Source: Aeoliella straminimaris
GTDB taxonomy: Bacteria; Planctomycetota; Planctomycetia; Pirellulales; Lacipirellulaceae
Length of the DNA stretch: 64,000 nucleotides
Reading direction: 5' to 3'
Assembly: GCF_024054565.1 (NCBI RefSeq)
Contig: NZ_JAMXLR010000039.1
Coordinates: 1-64,000 of the forward strand
Below the pieces are notes generated by a model. That model was not told the DNA's origin and searched no databases. It saw nothing but the letters and a program-made list of their open reading frames with translations. Numbering within the stretch: the stretch's first letter is position 1; every line of letters starts with the position of its first letter. This document shows positions 33,101 through 41,954 of the stretch, in pieces. The translations under genes and the position numbers were made by a program.

Positions 33101-35992
33101 GACGAGTTCATGAATATCGATATGATGCCGGACACCGTGGACGACGATGCCCCGACGGCTGGTTTCGACTACGGCGTCGAGGTGTTCAACAACGCCACGT
33201 CGATTGGCTTCGCGTTCTACACCGGTGTCGGCAACATCTGGGAATTCACCGCCACGGCCGGCGATTTGAATGAAGGCGATTTCAACCACATTGCGGCCGC
33301 CGTCTGGATTCGCGACGCAGCAGATCCCGCACAACTGGGCAGGCACCTGCTCTCCGATTCGCTGCAGATCACACTCGACACGATGACACCGCCCGTCTCG
33401 TTCGGCCTGCCAAATGGCGTCAACGCCGAGGATGGCCTCGATGCCGATAGCGACTCAGGCGTCACTACCATGCCGATGACTTATGCCGATCGCGTGACGA
33501 GCGACACCACACCCAACCTGTGGGGATACGCCGAAGCGAACACCATCGTCCGCCTGTATCACGACGATAATGGCAACGGCATCATCGACCTGCTGACCGA
33601 CACCTTCCTGGGAATGACCGTCGCGGTACCGTACGACGGCAACCTGGCCTACCCGGACGGGTACTGGGAGATCGAGTCGGTTCTCGACCTCAACGAGATC
33701 GTCGGCCTACCGAAGGACGGCCTGCGTCAACTATTGGTCACCGCCGAGGACGTCGCTGGCAACCCCATGCCGATGAACGACCAGATCGAAGATGGAGTGG
33801 ACGAACTCGACATCTTCATCGACACCCAAGGGCCGCAGGTCTATGACCCGGCAGGCGCTACGGGGGCGGTGCATCCCACCGTAGATCCGGAGTACGACCT
33901 GTTCGATCCCAAGCCCTCGGAAAACGGCTTCACGCCGCTCACCAACCAGATCACGATCCATGTGCGAGATCTTCCTGAGCGATCCAATGCCGACCCGAAT
34001 TTCCTGTACGAGGCCCTCAAGGAAGACATTGCCGAGACCCTGGGCAACTACACCTTGGTGGGAGACCATGTCGGTCACATAGGCATCATCGATGTCGACG
34101 TCATCAACGATGCACCGGCGGATGGCCAGGTTGCCACCGCAACGATCATTATCACCTTCGACCAGTACCTGCCTGACGATCGCTACACGCTGACCGTCTC
34201 CGATAACCTGGTCGATCCTGCCGGCAACAATTTGGATGGCGAATCCAATGCCACGGGTCCGTTGGACGATCCCACGTTCCCCACTGGCGATGGCGTGCCT
34301 GGCGGCGAATTCGTGGCCCGGTTCACCATCGATTCGCGGCCCGAAATTGGCACCTTCGTCCCATCGTCGATCACCATCGACATCAATGGCAACTTCGTCT
34401 GGGATCCCTCCAATGGCCAGATCGGCAACGACGCGACCAACGTCGACCTGACCTTCACCATGGACCGCCCCGACGTAGCGCCGGGTGGGTTCGCCACCCA
34501 TGACACGGTGTTCGCCGGCAAGTTTGTGGGCGGTGGATTCGGTGGCGGTGGTATGGTGGCCGATCGGTACTTCGACCAGCTTGCCGTTTACGGATACTCG
34601 GTCGAGACCGTTGAGCATCGCTGGCTGATCGACCTCGACAGCGATGGCGTGGCCGATGTGTACAGTGCGCAGCCGCTGTTGGCCAACTTCAACGTGGCCG
34701 GTGCGCTGCCAATTGCCGGCAACTTTGACGACAACCTGGCCAATGGCGACGAGATCGGCCTGTACTACGCCGGCAACTGGGCGTTTGACTTCAACCACAA
34801 CTTCGTGATCGAAGCGGGTGAGGTGGTCGCCAACACGGGACTATTGGGCATCCCGATCGTTGGCGACTTCGATGGCAACGGCATCGACGACGTCGGCGTG
34901 TTCAACAACAACATTTTCAACTTTGCCTTCAGCATCGGTGCTTTCGGGGCTTTTGGTGCGTTCGACTCGCTACAGTGGGGTTTCTCGGGAGTGCTCGAGC
35001 GCCCAGTCGCGGCCGACATGGACCAGGATGGCGTCGACGACATTGGCCTGTTCGTTCCACGCAACTCCTCGCAGCCGCTGCGTGAAACGGCCGAATGGTA
35101 CTTCTTGCTGTCGGATGCTTTCAACACTGTCTTGCAAGAAGGAACGCTCAGCTTGCTCGATCACGCGTTCGAGCCGGTTCCATTCGGAGCCGATCTGTAC
35201 GCGGAGTTTGGCGACGAGTTGTCACTGCCAGTAGTTGGCAATTTCGATCCCCCCGTCGCTGCCCAAACCAGTCCCAATGAGCAGAGCGTGGATGACCTGC
35301 CCGGCGACTACGATGGCAGTGGCACGGTCGACCGATCCGACTACGAAGTATGGAAGGCCAACTTTGGCCTTTCCGGCAGCGGCATCGCGGGCGATGGCAA
35401 CAACGACGGCAACGTCGACCTGGCGGACTTCACCGTTTGGCGCAATCACCTGGGCCAATCCCTCCCGACTAATACGGTGGCCAGTAACAATCTGCCCGGC
35501 GACTTCGATGGCAACGGCACCGTCGATACGGGCGACTACTCGCTGTGGAAGGAATCGTTCGGCCAGGCCGGTACCGGTCTGGCGGCGGACGGCAATGGGG
35601 ATGGCCAGGTGGACCTCGCCGATTTTACCGTCTGGCGGAACCACTTGGGCACCAGCCAACCCGTTGCGGCACTGGCTGCCCTGTCGACAACTACCGAAAT
35701 TGTCTCTGCTGCTTCGTCAGGTACGACAACTACCGATGTAGCGACACCCAAGTCCGACACCACTGCCGAAGCCAAGGCCCTGGCGTTGGAGGGACTTGTG
35801 GACGACGAGAAGCCCAGCGAAGGGCCAACTTCGTACTTTGCTGACGCCGGCTTCAGTGATGGAGATGACTTACTCTTGCTCCGCACATCGAAGGACGAAC
35901 AAGAATCAGAGTGGCCCGAAGAAGCCCTGGACGAAGCAATTCAGTCACACAGCAATGAATTGTTCGGACTGGCTATTGACTGGGGATGGTAA
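30200..35992 (+). CDS. Giant LEPR-XLL surface protein with Ca-binding-like and dockerin repeats
   Basis: 1930 residues from the ATG that opens MARRPRSNSARRS. There is no ordinary signal peptide; instead the basic N-terminus carries CEPLEERHLLA at 33-43, the planctomycete LEPR-XLL export/anchoring motif. Next come beta-rich repeats, an RTX-like glycine/aspartate run (GGEGNDTLQGG, GLGNDTF) at about 561-607, a pre-peptidase-like domain at about 776-930 (DPFESNDTRPNATF), Ig-like modules with DADSDSG words, and an FG-GAP-like segment (VGDFDGNGIDDVGVFNNN). Two dockerin-like calcium repeats lie at about 1697-1755 and 1762-1818 (GDFDGNGTVDTGDYSLWK). It is probably an adhesin or surface-layer component. 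Other starts such as M23 are possible. Confidence 0.88.
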   Translation: MARRPRSNSARRSRLFRSVDRAMEFKRSRTLRCEPLEERHLLAVDVFIHPVTGNITIMDQSAFSEGSEVQEDNNVTLSLGNFDPDGGEGAAAQDGLLITDPSGVNALSFGLLQVSDTEVFVPQNFDFQIGIGQNIQDVLTALIDIDLQSGDDDLTFSFDLDLVPVVTNYDIHGGDSSQFTDVLHMQGTAGVAESVIINPSSADPDVVEISGYAGVATQSQGFELIVYDAANLDDNLDVNVGNGSAAARVQAATYVGRDEVISGTLPRIQFDALNQFTLISSTADSTNTFVLEDLQGAENYLFDSRANETLIVEGSSDRDVLTASLDAAGDLQITGVVNTLNTSAMQVTDQLQVRTLSGNDQLIVDVEGTDVIRTPIFFDGGIGSDELQVIGTSTNGVQQITYTPGLQPDEGKLLYDTDLVEAGIDMQIDFDNLEPIIDLVPALILDVQGTGAANQITYGPALPGRGLVSIDGFETIAFENKTGLQISARGGDDTIVINNSDLPTGLESIQANGEDGNDTIRIEALPDASATSFVALAADGAGGNDTIDGSAILVDTPLNLIGGEGNDTLQGGASNDGLVGESGDDTIIDSPGDDIINAGLGNDTFVVRGTFLGELISVIQDAPSLVVADDYTLSVLGPTQGVKQVGKTNLALAPADAANSPTLERIIVEGLAGDDTIRVGHADEYGDLDANNGVPGQTIPYEVVGNGPNASDRLVVPDLGLGDLVIQRQGADQRSGSITVGSLAPVDYSEIEFVNVTPLDPITGGTGTDGAGRLVIFKADPFESNDTRPNATFLGSGPTINIDPTIDPGGIPEFGVPGDNDFYQFVAQETGTLDLQLYFEEIGTLENGRPGLPVNGDLVATVLDSDGVPVSIAMASDLDDPNGIKIGKRVVVPVVRNNTYYLRVEGRAGDQGVTGINVYNFTAITTAAPIPELVDLQADSDSGRNNTDDVTKIETPTFNIILDDDRIDEFMNIDMMPDTVDDDAPTAGFDYGVEVFNNATSIGFAFYTGVGNIWEFTATAGDLNEGDFNHIAAAVWIRDAADPAQLGRHLLSDSLQITLDTMTPPVSFGLPNGVNAEDGLDADSDSGVTTMPMTYADRVTSDTTPNLWGYAEANTIVRLYHDDNGNGIIDLLTDTFLGMTVAVPYDGNLAYPDGYWEIESVLDLNEIVGLPKDGLRQLLVTAEDVAGNPMPMNDQIEDGVDELDIFIDTQGPQVYDPAGATGAVHPTVDPEYDLFDPKPSENGFTPLTNQITIHVRDLPERSNADPNFLYEALKEDIAETLGNYTLVGDHVGHIGIIDVDVINDAPADGQVATATIIITFDQYLPDDRYTLTVSDNLVDPAGNNLDGESNATGPLDDPTFPTGDGVPGGEFVARFTIDSRPEIGTFVPSSITIDINGNFVWDPSNGQIGNDATNVDLTFTMDRPDVAPGGFATHDTVFAGKFVGGGFGGGGMVADRYFDQLAVYGYSVETVEHRWLIDLDSDGVADVYSAQPLLANFNVAGALPIAGNFDDNLANGDEIGLYYAGNWAFDFNHNFVIEAGEVVANTGLLGIPIVGDFDGNGIDDVGVFNNNIFNFAFSIGAFGAFGAFDSLQWGFSGVLERPVAADMDQDGVDDIGLFVPRNSSQPLRETAEWYFLLSDAFNTVLQEGTLSLLDHAFEPVPFGADLYAEFGDELSLPVVGNFDPPVAAQTSPNEQSVDDLPGDYDGSGTVDRSDYEVWKANFGLSGSGIAGDGNNDGNVDLADFTVWRNHLGQSLPTNTVASNNLPGDFDGNGTVDTGDYSLWKESFGQAGTGLAADGNGDGQVDLADFTVWRNHLGTSQPVAALAALSTTTEIVSAASSGTTTTDVATPKSDTTAEAKALALEGLVDDEKPSEGPTSYFADAGFSDGDDLLLLRTSKDEQESEWPEEALDEAIQSHSNELFGLAIDWGW

Positions 35993-36076
35993 ACGACCTG
36001 GCCGGAGCGATGGGTGATGGTCGCCCCAATGGCGATATTGTGGGCGAGCTACCGACCAACCGCCGTGAATCCGGCA

Positions 36077-36475
36077 CTACATCTGCAGGTCCTTGGTAAA
36101 ATCCTGCGGCTGCTCCACCTTCACCTGCAGCTTCGTGGTTGTCGCCTGGGTGTAGTCTTTGGGCACCGCCACGGGCGGATCCGGCACTGGGTCGCCCTCC
36201 TTCCAGCCTTCTGGTAGATGGACCGACGGGCGAACCACCACGTTATAAGTGCCAGGTGGAAGCGCTATTTGATAGCTTCCTTCGCCCTCCGTGGTGGTGG
36301 CAATCGGTCGACCGCCCCCAACAGGGTGGAATTGAACACTACACGGACCGACGGGGGTTGTGCCGACGGTTACGACGCCAGTGACAACGGCCATCGGGTC
36401 GGATGTGGAGCATCCGCTGAGCAGTAGCGCGGCGGCCATCGAAAAGGCCAATCGGCTGAAGCCAGGCCTATTCAA
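36077..36475 (-). CDS. Lipoprotein with transthyretin/carboxypeptidase-regulatory-like fold
   Basis: 132 residues from a TTG that overlaps the stop of the upstream DUF1559 gene by 8 nt, with GGGGG five bases upstream; this start gives a complete lipoprotein signal (NRPGFSRLAFSMAAALLLSG-C). A longer frame opens at 36499 (also TTG), and an ATG at 36439 is another option. The mature part is a small beta-sandwich with TGVVTVGTTPVGPCSVQF and GSYQIALPPGTYNVVV, as in carboxypeptidase regulatory-like domains. The overlap with the DUF1559 gene suggests coupled translation and a shared role at the envelope. Function is unknown. Confidence 0.75.
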   Translation of the reverse strand: MNRPGFSRLAFSMAAALLLSGCSTSDPMAVVTGVVTVGTTPVGPCSVQFHPVGGGRPIATTTEGEGSYQIALPPGTYNVVVRPSVHLPEGWKEGDPVPDPPVAVPKDYTQATTTKLQVKVEQPQDFTKDLQM

Positions 36476-37523
36476 CTTCGCCCCCGTTTCTCGATGCAAG
36501 TGCCAGGTAGACGTTGATGTTGATATCGTCCTGCAGGAAAGTCACGCTCCCATCGCCGTAAGCGAAGTTAACGCCCCCGGGGTGGAAGCTTCCAAATGGC
36601 AAATCGTTTACCGACAGCGATCGGCACTGCTCCACCGGCAAATCCTGAGGGCGATCCGTGGCGTTGTCGTGCCCGATATAGCAGCTGACCCTGAGATCAA
36701 CATTCAGAGGCACATTGGCCGTCACGTTCTTCATCGCAAACAGTGCAGACACCGGCTGCGGACCCTTGGGAGTAGAGGCGCCAAATCTCCCTGGCGGCGG
36801 ATCGGTAGGCTGGAGCCAGTACGATCCGATCATCCAGGCTCGTACGCCATACCATCGCTCGCCGATCATCATTGTATTACTCAGGCCGTCAGTAGCTGTG
36901 CGCAACTTAACGGGCCAATCCTGGATCATCAGGCCATCGTAGTTATTGTTCGCAAACGTTCCCGTCAGCGAGTTGGCAACACAGTAGATACCAGTCTGCC
37001 GAGTCTTGGGACACTCGCCCGTTCGACTGTAGTACGAACCCGAAACGCCCGAGTAGCTCATCTGCCGGCGATCTGCAGTTAGGTACTTTTCCTGTTGCGT
37101 TTTGATCTCTGGATCGCTGGGGCAGTAGTACATCGGCATGATCATCCGGTTCAATTCATCCATCGCCGAGCCATAGGCGTCACCACTGGCGGCGAATGCA
37201 TCAATGGCCTGTTCGGTAACCACGCTGCCTTCGCAGTAGGGTAGCACCCACACCGGCCACCCCAGACCACTTTGTTGTTGGCCCGGAGCATTCACTCCAC
37301 CCGGGGGCAGGGTTCCTTTGGCCGACTCATAATTCAAACAGGCCAGCGCGATGTTCTTGAGGTTGTTGCCACAGCTAAGTCGCCGTGCCGACTCGCGAGC
37401 CGCCTGCACCGCAGGCAGGAGCAGCGCCACCAGAATGCCAATAATGGCGATGACCACCAGCAGTTCGACCAAAGTGAAGCCGAACGCCAGTCGATGTCGA
37501 CAATGGGGTTTTAGACGATCCAT
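36468..37523 (-). CDS. DUF1559 protein with type IV pilin-like N-terminus
   Basis: 351 residues. The prepilin leader and hydrophobic helix GFTLVELLVVIAIIGILVAL begin at about residue 15, with cleavage expected after the glycine and before FTLVE. The DUF1559 domain follows (PAVQAARESARRLSCGNNLK, a C-terminal motif FHPGGVNFAYGDGSVTFL). These pseudopilin-like proteins are greatly expanded in planctomycetes, and their function is unknown. The gene overlaps its lipoprotein partner downstream. The paired cysteines of the C-terminal half (MYYCPSD, VSCYIGHD) are typical of the family. Confidence 0.93.
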   Translation of the reverse strand: MDRLKPHCRHRLAFGFTLVELLVVIAIIGILVALLLPAVQAARESARRLSCGNNLKNIALACLNYESAKGTLPPGGVNAPGQQQSGLGWPVWVLPYCEGSVVTEQAIDAFAASGDAYGSAMDELNRMIMPMYYCPSDPEIKTQQEKYLTADRRQMSYSGVSGSYYSRTGECPKTRQTGIYCVANSLTGTFANNNYDGLMIQDWPVKLRTATDGLSNTMMIGERWYGVRAWMIGSYWLQPTDPPPGRFGASTPKGPQPVSALFAMKNVTANVPLNVDLRVSCYIGHDNATDRPQDLPVEQCRSLSVNDLPFGSFHPGGVNFAYGDGSVTFLQDDININVYLALASRNGGEVE

Positions 37524-37679
37524 GACGAGCCACTTTCGGGAAAGCTGCGTTTGTAGGCGGGGATGAACTTCAGTACGTACATGCGCACAAATTCATCGTA
37601 GGTGAATTGCAGCAACTTGCGATGCGTGTTCGCGCACTTTTTTATGCGCGCCGCGCACATTCTTCTCACGCGAGCTGCT

Positions 37680-38741
37680 CTAGTCCTCGATTTGGACGGG
37701 TGTTTCAAGCAACTCGATCACGCCAGAGTCTGCGTCCAACCGCACTTTTACCCCCTCGGGCAGGGTGCAGTTGTTGGGCTGATGTCCCACCGGGAATCTC
37801 ATCAGCACTGGGTAAGGCGCGTCCTGAAAAAAGTCGCGCAGTACGTCGTCGATGGTCCGTACTTCGCCCGAAGTATCTTCGTCGTCACGCCGGGTAAACG
37901 CGCCCAACACGATGCCGGAAACCTCGTCGAGCAAACCACCCGACTTGAGTGTCTGAAGCATGCGATCGACTCGATAGGGAGCTTCCCCAACATCTTCGAT
38001 GAACAGGATGTTGCCGGCCGTTTCCACTTGGTAGGGCGTACCCATCATCGCGGCAAGCAGCGAGAGGTTGCCACCAATCAAGCGACCTTCAGCTTGCCCT
38101 GAAACCAAGGCAAACGGCTCCAGCTTCACGTCATCGCCGGGCTCCACTCCCAACGTGTAAGTCAATTGCGACGGCTTGTAGTCCTTAGCCAATAGCGCCC
38201 GCCAGAAGGTTCGCTCGGCGAATGGCGTCAGCCCTCCTTTGGAGCCCAGGCCATAACTGGCCACTGGCGAGTGGAACGTGATGAGCCCCGTCTTTTGGTG
38301 AATCGCCACATGCAGGGCCGTGATATCCGAGTAGCCGATCAGTACCTTGGGGTTCTGCCGAATCTTCTCGAAGTCGAGTAAGTCGAGAATCCTCGTCGCT
38401 CCATAGCCACCACCTCCGGGAAAAATGGCGTCGACCTCGGGGTCGGTAAAGGCCGCCATCAACTCATCGGCACGCTGCTGGTCGGTGCCAGCCAGATAGC
38501 CATGGGAGCGAAAGAGATTGTCAGGAATCTTTACCTTGAAGCCCATCGACTCCAGCTTCTCTTTAGCCCGCGTGATCGCCTCGCGCTGCAGCGGCTTGGC
38601 TGGCGCCACGATGACAATCGTATCGCCCGGCTTGAGTGGCCTGGCCTTGATGACTGACGGCGCCTCGTCGCCCAGACTCGTGTGAGACATTGTGGCGTTC
38701 AGGGCAGATACCAAGGCGAACAGAACAAAGGTGCGAATCAT
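37680..38741 (-). CDS. ldcA: LD-carboxypeptidase (peptidase S66, LdcA-like), exported
   Basis: 353 residues with a signal peptide of about 24 residues, so it acts outside the cytoplasm, unlike E. coli LdcA. The S66 triad is readable: S138 in GYSDITALH, E249 in FIEDVGEAPYRVDRML and H320 in FPVGHQPNN. The glycine-rich FPGGGGYGATR loop is also present. S66 enzymes remove the terminal D-alanine from L,D-linked tetrapeptides of peptidoglycan. It is the last gene of a minus-strand run starting at 43010: DUF1611, the beta-lactamase/DacA fusion, M14 peptidase, LdcA. The four fit one pathway of murein-peptide breakdown. Confidence 0.88.
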   Translation of the reverse strand: MIRTFVLFALVSALNATMSHTSLGDEAPSVIKARPLKPGDTIVIVAPAKPLQREAITRAKEKLESMGFKVKIPDNLFRSHGYLAGTDQQRADELMAAFTDPEVDAIFPGGGGYGATRILDLLDFEKIRQNPKVLIGYSDITALHVAIHQKTGLITFHSPVASYGLGSKGGLTPFAERTFWRALLAKDYKPSQLTYTLGVEPGDDVKLEPFALVSGQAEGRLIGGNLSLLAAMMGTPYQVETAGNILFIEDVGEAPYRVDRMLQTLKSGGLLDEVSGIVLGAFTRRDDEDTSGEVRTIDDVLRDFFQDAPYPVLMRFPVGHQPNNCTLPEGVKVRLDADSGVIELLETPVQIED

Positions 38742-38761
38742 ATCGGAGCTAACCTACGGTA

Positions 38762-39742
38762 CTATTTCACGATCTTGTTGAGCGGCAGTGACTTGTATTG
38801 GGTGGACTCGATCTCGGAAAACGCCTGCTGATGAATCGACCGCAGGGCCGTCATCAACGTGACGTAGTGTAACTCGTCCCGCCAGACAGGCTGATCCTTG
38901 GGCCAGCCGCCTGCCTCCAGCAGCATGGTCGACGCGCCTTGCGCCTGCACCCACTCGCCGAAGGCGGTGGGCATGTATCCCGCCTCGTAGCGGGTGGAGT
39001 GTCCTGGCAAGAGCCGCTGCCCGACTGCAAACATCTCAATTGCCAACTGACGAGCGCGAATCACCGAGGGCGAGTCCGTATCGTCATAGTCGAGCGGGGG
39101 CGCCAGCACGCTGAGCACGGCTATCTTTCCCGTGTCGGTGACGGTCTTGTCCGCTCGTTGATTGTGGAGGTTGAATCCGTATTGCGGCTCGAGCTGCAGC
39201 ACCACTTCGCGGAGGATCCGGCCTTCGGGCGTGTTCAGTTCCACCGCGTCGCGATTGATGTCGACGCCTTGGGCATTCTCTCGGGTCTGGCGGGCGGCCC
39301 CATCGGGATTCAGCATCGGCAGGACATGCAGCGTGCAATCCCCCAGAAAATCCGCGCCGCCGAAGGCCTCGTTGCCCAAGTTCACGAGCGTATTGAGTAT
39401 CGACAGCACCACCGACGTGTGGGTCGATTCATCGCCATGCATCTGCGTCCACATGAAGATGCTTCGCTCGCCGGTTCCAATAGACACCAGGCGAATGGTG
39501 CGTCCTTCGAACGACTTGCCAAGAATCTTCTGACGCAATCGCTGGGGCACCTCTTTGCCGGCGCTCTCGCTCAACAGCGTCTGAGTCGCCGCGGCTACGT
39601 CCGCCTCGCGAAGCAGTTCGCTACGCTCCTGATCGATCTTGTACTCGGCGTACAGTTGGCGGAACGACTTGTCCTTGGAGACGAGTTCTTCAAAGGGAAA
39701 CTCACGCATCACAAACTCGCAGTGGATTTCTTCTCGAGCCAA
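38762..39742 (-). CDS. M14 zinc carboxypeptidase (MpaA-like)
   Basis: 326 residues from a TTG; an ATG at 39709 (MREFPFEELV) is an alternative start. Zinc ligands H102 and E105 (MHGDEST) and H193 (NLHNQ), the N163-R164 pair (DINRD) and the catalytic glutamate E276 (LLEAGGWP) match family M14. There is no signal peptide. The MHGDE spacing and size resemble murein-peptide amidase A (MpaA), which splits the gamma-D-Glu-diaminopimelate bond; the context, 20 nt upstream of an LD-carboxypeptidase gene and 25 nt after a penicillin-binding-type gene, supports that reading. Substrate is inference. Confidence 0.82.
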   Translation of the reverse strand: MAREEIHCEFVMREFPFEELVSKDKSFRQLYAEYKIDQERSELLREADVAAATQTLLSESAGKEVPQRLRQKILGKSFEGRTIRLVSIGTGERSIFMWTQMHGDESTHTSVVLSILNTLVNLGNEAFGGADFLGDCTLHVLPMLNPDGAARQTRENAQGVDINRDAVELNTPEGRILREVVLQLEPQYGFNLHNQRADKTVTDTGKIAVLSVLAPPLDYDDTDSPSVIRARQLAIEMFAVGQRLLPGHSTRYEAGYMPTAFGEWVQAQGASTMLLEAGGWPKDQPVWRDELHYVTLMTALRSIHQQAFSEIESTQYKSLPLNKIVK

Positions 39743-39767
39743 GAGATTCTGACAACCCGGAGACGGA

Positions 39768-41852
39768 TTACTGAGCGGCGGCAGCAGTTTCCTGCACGGC
39801 CTCCGTCGACTCGGGATTCATCGACCAGACGTAGCGGAACAGGTTCCGCATGTCGGAATAGCGAGCGTCACTACAACTGGAACCCAGGACGACGCCGAAA
39901 GTTTCGCGACCGTTACGTTCGCCACAGGCCACCAAGCAAGCTCCGGCTGCCCCGGTCGTGCCCGTCTTCACTCCCAGGTAGCCTTCGTAACCCAGCAATC
40001 GATTCGTGTTGTTCCACACAACCTCTCGCTCGTAGCCCACTACCGAACTGACGGTATAGACGTGCTGCCGCGTGGACACAATCTCGCGAAGCAAAGGATG
40101 TTTCATCGCCTCGCGTGCCAGCAAGGTCATGTCCCAGGCGGAGGTCACATGCCCCTTGGCCGTCAGTCCATGGGGGTTCTTGTAGCCGGTGTTCTTCATA
40201 CCAAGCCGCTCGGCTTCGGCGTTCATTTCGGCGATGAACCGATCGTAGCTGGTGCCATCCTCGTCCGGTCGAATCAACGCACCAAAGTGCTCGGCAAACG
40301 CCACCGAGGCGTCGTTGCCCGAGGGCAGCATCAAACCATACAACAGTTCTCGCACGGGCAGTTTTTCGCCCTCACGCACTGCGGAGGTCGAACCGGAAGT
40401 TTGGTCCGCCCGCTTGCTGAAGGTAATAGTCTCGTCAAGTGCCTCGGGATGCTCTTCGGCGTACTTCAGCACCAGATGGGCCGTCATGATCTTCGTGACG
40501 CTGGCCGGATCGCGGGTGCCGTTCTCGTTATCGCCAGCCAGCAACTCGCCCGTGCTGCCGTCCACGAAGCACCAGGCTTTGCAGGTAACAACCGGCGGGC
40601 CATTGAGCGATTCGCGCGGTTGCTTCTTGGTGTTCTTTCGTGCCACGGCTTCTTGCGAAGGTGTCGGTTCGTCTTCTGTCGCCAGCGGGCCCAGCTTGGC
40701 CCAGAAGTCGCGGTCGACGACACCAGTGGTCTCCAATCCCTCCTGCTTCTGGAACGCGAGCACGGCCCTTTCGGTGTTAGGGCCGAAATCGCCGTCTACG
40801 GACAAGCCAGGCGAAGGCTTCAGGCGGGCATTGAGCGTCCGTTGCAGCGACTCGACTAACGGGCCGGCGGCTCCCAACTCCAATTTGCGGGCCACTTGCA
40901 CAGTCTTCGCTTCTGTGTCGCCGACGAAGTGCGAGTAGGCGGCTTTGGCGATTTCTGCCATCAGCAGCTTCGCTTCGTTGTCGTCGTCCCAAGTCTTGTC
41001 TTCATTGGCCGTGGTGAGCACCGAGATGGCAATCGGACCCGCTGGAGAGTAGATGATGCCCGCCTCGGTGCGGGTATCGCCAACGGCGCCCGTCTTGTGA
41101 GCAACCTTGGTGCCGTCGGGCAGGTACCGTGGTAGCCCCACCGTCGAGAGGCAATCGCCCATGTACTTGAGCACCAGATCGCTACGTTCCTTGTCGACGA
41201 ACTCACCCGCGTCAAGCATCTCGAGCAGGCGGACCATGTCCTCGCTACTGGTGCTGCCGAGGCCGTACTTTTTACTTCGCTCCAGGTTGTTGGTTGTATC
41301 GCGCCGATAAACCTTGGAGTTCAGCCGGGTTGCATCGCATCCCAACTCGGCCATCAGTTCATTGGTCGCGTTAAGTCCGACCTGATCGATCACCAGGTTG
41401 GTTGCTGTGTTGTCGGAATAGGCAATCATCAGATGGATGGCATCGTGCAACGTCAACTCGAGCCCCGGCGCAAAATGCTCCGTGAGAATACCAGAGCCCG
41501 GCACCTGATCTTCTTTAGTTAGCTTGATGCGGCCGTCGAGGGACACGTCGCCCTCCTCCAGGGCCTTGGCGGTTGCCATCAGCAGCGGAAACTTGATCAA
41601 ACTGGCGGTGGGCATGGCCACCGTTTCGCGATGTTTGAAGGTCTGCCCCGAGGGAAGATGGCGGATCATTACGCCCACCTCGCCTCGATGCCCCTCTATC
41701 AAGGGCTTCAACCGTGCCTCGAGTTTGGAGACATCGGGGATGGACTCCTTGCTGCTGGACTCTTCCGCCCAAGACGCGGGCATCGCACCAACCAAAGCCA
41801 GTAGCAGAACTGTGCCTGTAGCCAAAATCCAACGCTGCGGATCACTCTTCAT
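39768..41852 (-). CDS. Three-module protein: class-A beta-lactamase-like, PG-binding, D-Ala-D-Ala carboxypeptidase
   Basis: 694 residues, signal peptide ending near WAEE (about 29). Residues 50-310 are a class-A serine-hydrolase domain: S84-x-x-K87 (ASLIKF), S146-D147-N148 and K253-T254-G255. The general-base glutamate of true beta-lactamases (ExxLN) is not evident; RLNSKVYRR stands there instead. Residues 330-388 are a peptidoglycan-binding module (LQRTLNARL, DGDFGPNTERAVLAFQ). Residues 420-690 are an S11 D,D-carboxypeptidase domain: S451-x-x-K454, S511-G512-N513 and K629-T630-G631. Two active sites of the penicillin-binding superfamily therefore sit on one exported chain. This suggests cell-wall remodelling; resistance is not implied. 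Confidence 0.85.
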   Translation of the reverse strand: MKSDPQRWILATGTVLLLALVGAMPASWAEESSSKESIPDVSKLEARLKPLIEGHRGEVGVMIRHLPSGQTFKHRETVAMPTASLIKFPLLMATAKALEEGDVSLDGRIKLTKEDQVPGSGILTEHFAPGLELTLHDAIHLMIAYSDNTATNLVIDQVGLNATNELMAELGCDATRLNSKVYRRDTTNNLERSKKYGLGSTSSEDMVRLLEMLDAGEFVDKERSDLVLKYMGDCLSTVGLPRYLPDGTKVAHKTGAVGDTRTEAGIIYSPAGPIAISVLTTANEDKTWDDDNEAKLLMAEIAKAAYSHFVGDTEAKTVQVARKLELGAAGPLVESLQRTLNARLKPSPGLSVDGDFGPNTERAVLAFQKQEGLETTGVVDRDFWAKLGPLATEDEPTPSQEAVARKNTKKQPRESLNGPPVVTCKAWCFVDGSTGELLAGDNENGTRDPASVTKIMTAHLVLKYAEEHPEALDETITFSKRADQTSGSTSAVREGEKLPVRELLYGLMLPSGNDASVAFAEHFGALIRPDEDGTSYDRFIAEMNAEAERLGMKNTGYKNPHGLTAKGHVTSAWDMTLLAREAMKHPLLREIVSTRQHVYTVSSVVGYEREVVWNNTNRLLGYEGYLGVKTGTTGAAGACLVACGERNGRETFGVVLGSSCSDARYSDMRNLFRYVWSMNPESTEAVQETAAAAQ

Positions 41853-41954
41853 ATTTTCAATTCCTGTTCCGGTACGAAGGTTGGTGCCTGGAGAGTATCG
41901 TACAAGTCATGGCGAGGTTCGGCGTCCCGATTGGCCATCGCGTGGGCGTGTCGA

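Noticed and set aside
39768..41852. An antibiotic-resistance beta-lactamase
   Set aside because: The class-A type domain lacks a visible deacylating glutamate and is fused to a wall-binding and D,D-carboxypeptidase part; cell-wall metabolism is the better reading.
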